From NCBI GenBank assembly GCA_020638875.1, contig JACKHS010000001.1, forward strand, positions 1-64,000: DNA of 64,000 bases, read 5' to 3'. Both the position numbers and the translations under genes were made by a program. This DNA is from Planctomycetota bacterium (lineage in GTDB: Bacteria > Planctomycetota > UBA1135 > GCA-002686595). The notes beneath the pieces are model-generated. The model made no database searches. It saw only the letters and a program-made list of their open reading frames with translations, and was not told the DNA's origin. Below, piece after piece: positions 57,746 through 64,000 of the stretch. Within the stretch, counting starts at the first letter, position 1; each line of letters starts with the position of its first letter.

Positions 57746-59875
57746 TCAGGGCTGCCAGACGACCGTGTAGCCGTTGCTGAGCGAGTGGCGGTTGCCGCAG
57801 AGCGAGGTCGCCGGGTCGCGGTACCAGAGCTGGTAGTGCTTCGTCGCGCCGGCGGCGATGCCGCCCTTGGCGACGAGGTCCACGCTCGTCGCGAGCGCGC
57901 CCGCGCCGTCGGCGAACACGACCTGCAGGCGCACGACGTTCGTCCCCGTGCAACGCAAGCCATCGCCGAAGACCTGACCCGCGCCGCCGGCGACCTGGCC
58001 GTCGCCCTGCAGGAACAGGCCCGGTTGCCCGGCCGGCACGCCCTCGGCGAGCAGCACGAGGTCGGCCGCCGTCGCGCTGGCGCTCCCCGACGCGTAGAGC
58101 GCCGCGCCGCCCGGCGACGCGCCGTTGGCGCACCCCGCGAGGCCGCCGCGCACGCTGCCGTCGTTGTCGTTGCCGCACGGGCACGCGGTGCCGCTGCCGT
58201 CGCCGGCGCAGAACACGTCGCCGGGGCCGACGAGCACGAAGGTCGCGACGGCCGTCGTGTCCGCGCCGAGCGTGAACGAGCAGACCGGAGTCGCGTCGCT
58301 GCACGGTCCGCTCCACCCGGCGAAGGCCCACCCCACCGCGCCGACGGCGGTGAGCGTCACGGGCGTCCCGTCGATCCAGCTCACCTGATCCGCACCGGGC
58401 GCGACGAGGCCCACGGGCGAACTGAACACCGTGCCCGAGCCCACGACCGCGACGTCGAGGGTCCGCGTCGGCAGGAACGTCGCCTGCGTCTGCAGGTACG
58501 CGGCCACGTCCTCGATGTCCTGCGCACCGTACTGGCCGATCAGCGGCGCCATGATCGGGATCGTCGCGATCGCCTGGGCGATCAGCGAGCCCGAGGCGCG
58601 CTGCACGCGCGGGAAGGGCCAGTAGTCGAGGTCCGGCAGGCCGACGCCGCCCGCGAAGTGGCACACCGCGCAGTCCGCGGCGTACAGCGCCTGTCCGGCC
58701 AGCGGATCGCCGTACAGCGCCAGCGCGTTCACCGGCGGCGCGGCGGACGCGCCTTCGAAGGAGTGGTCGTCCGCGTTGCCCGTGTCGCGCAGGCGCCGCA
58801 GCTCGAGCGTCCAGCGCCCGCTGAGCGGGTCGTAGCTCGCGGCCGTCCGGACGTCGCCGCGGCTGCCCGCGGGCGCCTGCGAGACGCTCGACGGCAACTC
58901 GTCGCCCGGCAGCGCCGAACCCGAGTACGGCACCGCGTCGACGTCGAACAGCGCGTCGCCCAGCCAGCTCAACCCGAGCGTGTGCATCCAGGTCGGCGCG
59001 CCGCCCGCGAGCGGGTTGGAGACGTAGGCCGCGCTGCCCGCGTCGTTCTTGCGGCCGTTGGCGCTGCCGACGGCGACGTCGAGCCACTTGTCGTCCGCGT
59101 AGCCCGAGGGTGCGGTGCGCGTGGCCTTCCAGTGCCAGATGTCCGCGCGATCCCCGGCGAGGTTCGCGCCCATCGCCACGACGCCGTCGCCCGTGTAGTT
59201 CTGCCAAGGGAAGTCCTCGTCGAGGTTGGCGTGGCAGTACATCGCGCAACCGAGGCCGCTCGGCGTGTAGTTGCCCTCGGCGTCGACGATCGGGAACATC
59301 AGGAACACGCGGTCCTCGCTCTCGTTGCCGGCCAGCACGTGGCCGCTCGCGTTGATCGCTCCGGCGTTGGGTGCGCCGGGCGTCGCGCCGACGTTGCGCA
59401 GGGAGTTCCACCCGACTTCGCCGCCGCCCTGGTCGCCGAAGATCCACTTGCTCGCGCGGGTGCTCGCGGTGTGGCCGGCGTCCTCCCACTGCACGAGGAA
59501 GTAGACGTACGTGGCGTCCCAGCTCGAGCCGACGGTGAGCGCGGTCGGCACGCCGTCCAGGTACTCGCTGAGCGGGTAGTTGCTCTGCACCACGCCCGCC
59601 ACCGTGGTCAACAACGCGGGGTCCCACTCCGCCGCGTCGCCGTCGAGCGTGCGCGCTCCGGGCGCGACCTCCGTGGAGATCACCACCCCCAGCGCGGCGT
59701 CCGGCACCCCGAAGGGCGCCTGCTGGAAGTCGAGGAAGAGCTTCGCGGCGCCGACGTGGTTGTGCGAGTCCTCGCTGACGGCCAGGGAGAAGTAGGTGTC
59801 GGCGGGGGTCTGCGCTCCAGCCAAGGGAGCCAGCAGCGCGACCGCCGTCGCGGAGAGGCGCGGGGCCAGGGTCAT
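57746..59875 (-). CDS. Exported multi-domain cytochrome c protein with Cys-rich tail module
   Basis: 709 residues, signal peptide 1-21 (ending LAGAQ). Residues 55-330 resemble the ethylbenzene-dehydrogenase-type haem-binding domain (DGDAAEWDPA, TYVYFLVQWEDA, DRVFLMFPIVDAEG, ADIWHWKATRTAPSGYADDKWLD). A CAMYCH motif (210-215) is an unusual C-x3-CH haem site. A standard CAVCH (about 404-408) lies in a class I-type cytochrome c fold (LAGQALYAADCAVCHFAGG ... IEDVAAYLQTQ). Then follow an InlB B-repeat-like segment (GWAFAGWSGPCSDATPVCSF) and the tail module (from about 556: CAGDGSGTACPCGN). It probably carries electrons outside the cytoplasm, possibly from organic substrates. Confidence 0.9.
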   Translation of the reverse strand: MTLAPRLSATAVALLAPLAGAQTPADTYFSLAVSEDSHNHVGAAKLFLDFQQAPFGVPDAALGVVISTEVAPGARTLDGDAAEWDPALLTTVAGVVQSNYPLSEYLDGVPTALTVGSSWDATYVYFLVQWEDAGHTASTRASKWIFGDQGGGEVGWNSLRNVGATPGAPNAGAINASGHVLAGNESEDRVFLMFPIVDAEGNYTPSGLGCAMYCHANLDEDFPWQNYTGDGVVAMGANLAGDRADIWHWKATRTAPSGYADDKWLDVAVGSANGRKNDAGSAAYVSNPLAGGAPTWMHTLGLSWLGDALFDVDAVPYSGSALPGDELPSSVSQAPAGSRGDVRTAASYDPLSGRWTLELRRLRDTGNADDHSFEGASAAPPVNALALYGDPLAGQALYAADCAVCHFAGGVGLPDLDYWPFPRVQRASGSLIAQAIATIPIMAPLIGQYGAQDIEDVAAYLQTQATFLPTRTLDVAVVGSGTVFSSPVGLVAPGADQVSWIDGTPVTLTAVGAVGWAFAGWSGPCSDATPVCSFTLGADTTAVATFVLVGPGDVFCAGDGSGTACPCGNDNDGSVRGGLAGCANGASPGGAALYASGSASATAADLVLLAEGVPAGQPGLFLQGDGQVAGGAGQVFGDGLRCTGTNVVRLQVVFADGAGALATSVDLVAKGGIAAGATKHYQLWYRDPATSLCGNRHSLSNGYTVVWQP

Positions 59876-59927
59876 GGCGTTTCGGGGGTCCGGGGTCCGG
59901 GGGTGCCGGGTCGGGCCCGGCGGTCGT

Positions 59928-59951
59928 TTTCAGGATAGCGCAATCCTGAAA
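59928..59951. promoter_or_regulatory. Inverted repeat upstream of the cytochrome gene
   Basis: TTTCAGGAT (59928-59936), spacer AGCGCA, ATCCTGAAA (59943-59951): perfect 9-bp arms in an AT-richer patch 53-76 bases upstream of ATG 59875. It could be a regulator site of the cytochrome gene or a hairpin between it and zntB-like gene (stop 59992). No U-tract on either side. Confidence 0.5.
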
Positions 59952-59991
59952 GCGCGGCAGACCCCTCGCGCCGGAACCCGCGCCCCGCCCG

Positions 59992-60987
59992 CTACCACCA
60001 GCGCAGCCGCCGCAGGATCCAGATCTCGAGCCCGGCGAACCCCACGAGCATCACGCACACCGCCCAGAAGGCGTAGGGGCCGTCGGCCATGGGGATGCCC
60101 GACACGTTGATGCCGAGCAGGCCGGTCACGAGCGAGAGCGGCAGGAACACCGCCGCGACCAGCGACAGCACGAACATGCGCCGGTTGAGCTCCTCGCTCT
60201 GGCGGCTGGCGAGGAACTCGTAGGACACCGTGGCGCGCTCGCGCACCTCGTCGAGGTCCTCGACGTAGCGCGTGAGCTGCTCGACCAGCGCGTGCAGGTC
60301 GCCGCGCGTGCGCGGGCCGAAGAACGGCGCGTCCACCTGCGCCGCGCGCGCGAGCGCCTCGCGCATCGGCGCGAGGTAGCGACGCAGCGCCACCGCGCGT
60401 CGCCGCAGCTCGGCGAGCTGCGCCTGCAACGCGACGACGTCGTCCCCGCCCGCGCTCTCCTCGAGGTCGTCGAGGCTGTCGTCGAGCTGCTCGAGCACCG
60501 GCTCCATGCGGTCGAGCAGGTGGCCGGTGATCGAGACGAACAGGTCCCCGCTGTCGTGCGCGCCGTCCTCGCGCTCGAGCTCGGCCGCCACGTCGCCGGC
60601 CGCCATCACGCGCCGGCGGAACAGGCTGATCATGCGCTCACCGTCGACGAACAGGCGCAGCGACACCATGTCCTCCGGCTCCGCACCCTCGTTCAGGTTC
60701 ACGCCGCGCAGGAGCATCAGCAGCCCGCGCGAGGTCACGTGGCAGCGCGGGCGCGTCTCGTCGGCGAGCAGGTCCTCGCAGGTCTGCTCGTCGAGGCCGG
60801 AGCTCTGCTCCAGCCACGCGCGCACGGCGTCGTGCATCGCGTCGAGGTGGGTCCACAGCGTCCCGTGCTCGGGGCGCCAGTCGCTCAGCTCGTTCCACGC
60901 GAGCCGGCGCGCGCCGCCGCGGCCGTCGAGCTGGTACGCGCGACAACCGGGCGGGAAGGTCAGCGGGTCGGGGGGCGGCGTGCTCAC
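59992..60987 (-). CDS. CorA/ZntB-family divalent cation transporter
   Basis: 331 residues from GTG 60987, preceded by AAGAAGGGG. The long N-terminal cytoplasmic domain (about 1-265) is helical, and two C-terminal membrane helices (about 270-290 and 305-325) are separated by the family loop GINVSGIP. This GxN loop resembles ZntB (Zn2+) more than the GMN of CorA (Mg2+). Family members form pentameric channels. The predicted substrate (Zn or Mg) is not proven. It lies 10 bases downstream of the LysK-like gene on the same strand. Confidence 0.9.
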   Translation of the reverse strand: MSTPPPDPLTFPPGCRAYQLDGRGGARRLAWNELSDWRPEHGTLWTHLDAMHDAVRAWLEQSSGLDEQTCEDLLADETRPRCHVTSRGLLMLLRGVNLNEGAEPEDMVSLRLFVDGERMISLFRRRVMAAGDVAAELEREDGAHDSGDLFVSITGHLLDRMEPVLEQLDDSLDDLEESAGGDDVVALQAQLAELRRRAVALRRYLAPMREALARAAQVDAPFFGPRTRGDLHALVEQLTRYVEDLDEVRERATVSYEFLASRQSEELNRRMFVLSLVAAVFLPLSLVTGLLGINVSGIPMADGPYAFWAVCVMLVGFAGLEIWILRRLRWW

Positions 60988-60997
60988 GCGCCCCTTC

Positions 60998-62091
<1,094 letters not shown>

Positions 62092-62092
<1 letters not shown>

Positions 62093-63312
62093 CAGTGCGC
62101 CTCCTCGTCCGCGCAGCCCTCGAGCTCGGCCAGGCCCGCGGCGAGCGCCGCGAGGACCTGCTCGAGCTCCGCGCGCGAGATCACGAGCGGCGGCAGCAGG
62201 CGCAGCACCGTCGGCCCGGCCGGCAGGGCCAGCACCCCGCGCTCCTGCAGCGCGCGCAGGAGCGGCGCGACGCGTCGGCGCAGGTCGACGCCCACCATCA
62301 GGCCCAGGCCGCGCACCTCGCGCACGAGCGGCGACTCCAGCGCGCGCAGGCGCTCGAGCAGCCACGCGCCCAGCTCGCGCGCGCGCTCGACGAGGCCGTC
62401 CTGCTCGAGCGTGTCGAGCGTCGCGAGCGCCGCCGCGCAGGCGAGCGGGTTGCCGCCGAAGGTCGAGCCGTGCGCGCCGACGGGCAGCGCGCGCACGCGC
62501 GGCCCCATCAGCACCGCGCCCATCGGCACGCCGCCGGCGAGCGCCTTTCCGAGCGCCACGAGGTCCGGCGCGACGCCGGCGTGCTCGTATGCGAACGCGC
62601 GCCCCGTGCGGCCGAAGCCGGTCTGCACCTCGTCGACGACGAGCAGCGCGCCGCGCGCGTCGCACAGCGCGCGCAGGCCGTGCAGGAACTCCGGCGGCGC
62701 GACGTGCACGCCGCCCTCGCCCTGCACCGCCTCGACGATCACGCAGGCGGTCTCGTCGCCGACGAGCTCGGCGAACGACGCGAGGTCGCCGAAGCGCGCG
62801 TGCTCGACGCGCGGCACGAGCGGCGCGAAGGGCTCGCGGTAGGCGCGCGTGAAGGTCGCCGAGAGCGCACCCAGGGTGCGCCCGTGGAAGGCGCGCGTCG
62901 CGGCGACGATGCCGGGCCGGCCCGTCGCGTGGCGCGCGAACTTCAGCGCGGCCTCGACCGACTCGGTGCCCGAGTTGGTCAGGAACGCGCGCTCGAAGCC
63001 GCCGCCGGCGAAGGCGAGCAGCCGCTCGAGCAGCGCCGCGCGCTTGTCGTTGGGGTACGAGCCCGCGCAGGTCAGCAGCGTGGCCGCCTGCGCCTGCACC
63101 GCCGCGACGACGCGCGGCGGGCAGTGGCCGAGGCTCGCCACGCCGTGGCCGGCGGCGCAGTCGAGGTACCAGCGGCCCTCGGCGTCCTGCACGCGCGCGC
63201 CCGCGCCGCGCACGAGCGCGACGTCCTTGAGCGCGTACACGCCGCTGCCGCGGGCCTCCTCGACGACGCGCAGCGCCGCGCTGTCCGGCGCGGCGGTCGC
63301 GGGCGAGCTCAC
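62092..63312 (-). CDS. Acetylornithine/[LysW]-aminoadipate semialdehyde aminotransferase (ArgD/LysJ-like)
   Basis: 406 residues from GTG 63312 (MSSPATAAP), overlapping the kinase stop (GTGA). It is a class-III PLP aminotransferase: LTNSGTESVEAALKFAR, then AFHGRTLGALSAT, IVEAVQGEGG, VVDEVQTGFGRTG, and the PLP Lys in LGKALAGGVPMGA; THE STFGGNPLACAAAL block follows. All motifs are intact. It transfers an amino group from glutamate to the semialdehyde intermediate bound to LysW. Confidence 0.9.
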
Positions 63313-64000
63313 GCGGGCACCCTCGAGGCACGTGCCTGCGCGGCGAGCGCGCGCCGCACGCAGCCCGCGCCGCGCGCGTCGCCGAGCACCACGCGCCGTA
63401 CGCCGCCCGCGAGCGCCTCGCGCGCGCCGAGCAGCTTGATGCGCATGCGCCCCTGCGCGAGCTCCATCGCCGCGTCGAGCTCCGGCGCGGCGACGTGGCG
63501 GACGAGCGAGCCCTCGTCGGGGAACTCGGCGAGCAGCCCGGGCACGTTCGAGAGCAGCAGCAGCGTGTCCGCGCCGAGCGCGGCGGCGGTCGCGGCGGCG
63601 GCGCGGTCGCCGTCGACGTTGATCGCCTCGCCGTCCACGCTGCAGCCCGGCGGCGTGAGCACCGGCATCCGCCCGCGCGCGAGCAACGCCTCGAGCAGCC
63701 CCGCGTCCACGCGCTCGACCGTGCCGGTCCACGAGTCGCGCAGCACGCGCACGCGCCCGTCCTCGACGACGCGCAGGCTCGCCTTGCGCTGGCCCTCCCA
63801 CAGCCGCCCGTCGAGGCCCGACATCCCGAGCGCGTTCACGCCGCGCCGCTGCAGGCGCTCGACGAGGCCCTTGTTGACCGAGCCGCAGTACACCATCTCG
63901 AAGACCTCGAGCGTGGCGCGGTCGGTGTGGCGACTCGTGAAGCCCGAGGGCGAGGTCACGAAGCGCGGCGGCGTGCCGAGCGCCTCCGCGACGCGGTTCG
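63309..64000 (-). CDS. Amino-acid kinase, [LysW]-aminoadipate/glutamate kinase (LysZ/ArgB-like), 5' partial
   Basis: The gene runs off the right edge; the visible 231 residues include frame beyond the ATG at 63959 (VAEALGTPPRFV upstream), so the start is outside. Typical features are SGFTSRHTDRATLEVFEMVYCGSVNKGLVERLQRRG, GMSGLDGRLW..QRKASLR, VERVDAGLL and INVDGDRAAAATAAALGADTLLLLSNVPGLL. These fit the LysZ-type kinase that phosphorylates the LysW-linked aminoadipate or glutamate. Coupled to the aminotransferase by a GTGA overlap. Confidence 0.88.
   Translation of the reverse strand, partial: NRVAEALGTPPRFVTSPSGFTSRHTDRATLEVFEMVYCGSVNKGLVERLQRRGVNALGMSGLDGRLWEGQRKASLRVVEDGRVRVLRDSWTGTVERVDAGLLEALLARGRMPVLTPPGCSVDGEAINVDGDRAAAATAAALGADTLLLLSNVPGLLAEFPDEGSLVRHVAAPELDAAMELAQGRMRIKLLGAREALAGGVRRVVLGDARGAGCVRRALAAQARASRVPA

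Overview
The window is very GC-rich (roughly 70 % by eye) and densely coded on both strands. It looks like the chromosome of a deep-branching planctomycete-type bacterium. The strongest reason is a set of large exported proteins (beta-propeller, FG-GAP-like, lectin and cytochrome architectures) that share one Cys-rich module of about 130-150 residues (GDGS..C.CGN ... FGDGLRC.GG ... WYRD...CG..FN.T.G). Other signs are a Ser/Thr kinase fused to a formylglycine-generating-enzyme fold, secreted HEAT/TPR proteins, and a LysW-type amino-acid pathway. The taxonomic assignment is an inference.

Layout. 0-6.8 kb: truncated M24 peptidase, polyprenyl-phosphate sugar transferase, two related small membrane proteins, NAD-dependent epimerase and a nucleotide-carrier-like permease. 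6.8-11.2 kb: two exported propeller proteins flanking a methyltransferase. 11.2-21.5 kb: MnmG, an exported HEAT/TPR protein, a histone-deacetylase-like amidohydrolase coupled to a radical SAM protein, an SGNH-like membrane protein, FadD-type acyl-CoA ligase, a lipoprotein and a thioredoxin-TPR protein. 21.7-25.5 kb: a metal-import operon (outer-membrane barrel, substrate-binding protein, ATPase, permease) behind a Fur/Zur-like palindrome that overlaps a sigma70-type promoter. 25.7-28.4 kb: two exported tail-module proteins. 28.5-32.9 kb: a translationally coupled operon (ABC ATPase, FtsX-type permease, two DUF3299 proteins, HEAT protein) resembling the zinc-regulated zrg operon of Vibrio. 33-38.3 kb: a tail-module propeller protein, then boxR divergent from boxC-boxB, the aerobic benzoyl-CoA epoxidation pathway. 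38.3-44.1 kb: a 26-bp tandem array, two large paralogous lipoproteins of unknown function, and a 167-bp foldback element between them. 44.1-49.6 kb: a sulfatase-fold protein that has lost its catalytic residues, a gene-poor stretch with a REP-associated (RAYT) transposase, strong hairpins and a G-rich repeat in inverted orientation, and a HAD-phosphatase/uridine-kinase-like fusion. 49.7-59.9 kb: lectin-glucose dehydrogenase protein, kinase-FGE protein, SdrD-B-like protein and multi-domain cytochrome. 60-64 kb: ZntB/CorA-type transporter and the end of a LysW-dependent lysine/arginine biosynthesis cluster (hydrolase, aminotransferase, kinase; cut by the window edge).

How the genes work together. 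Two separate metal-linked transport operons lie within 12 kb of each other, and a ZntB-type channel lies at the right end. The box genes form a regulated catabolic unit, but the BoxA reductase and a benzoate-CoA ligase are not in view. The tail-module proteins are scattered single genes, which suggests a common export or surface-attachment route encoded elsewhere. No tRNA, rRNA or CRISPR array was recognised.
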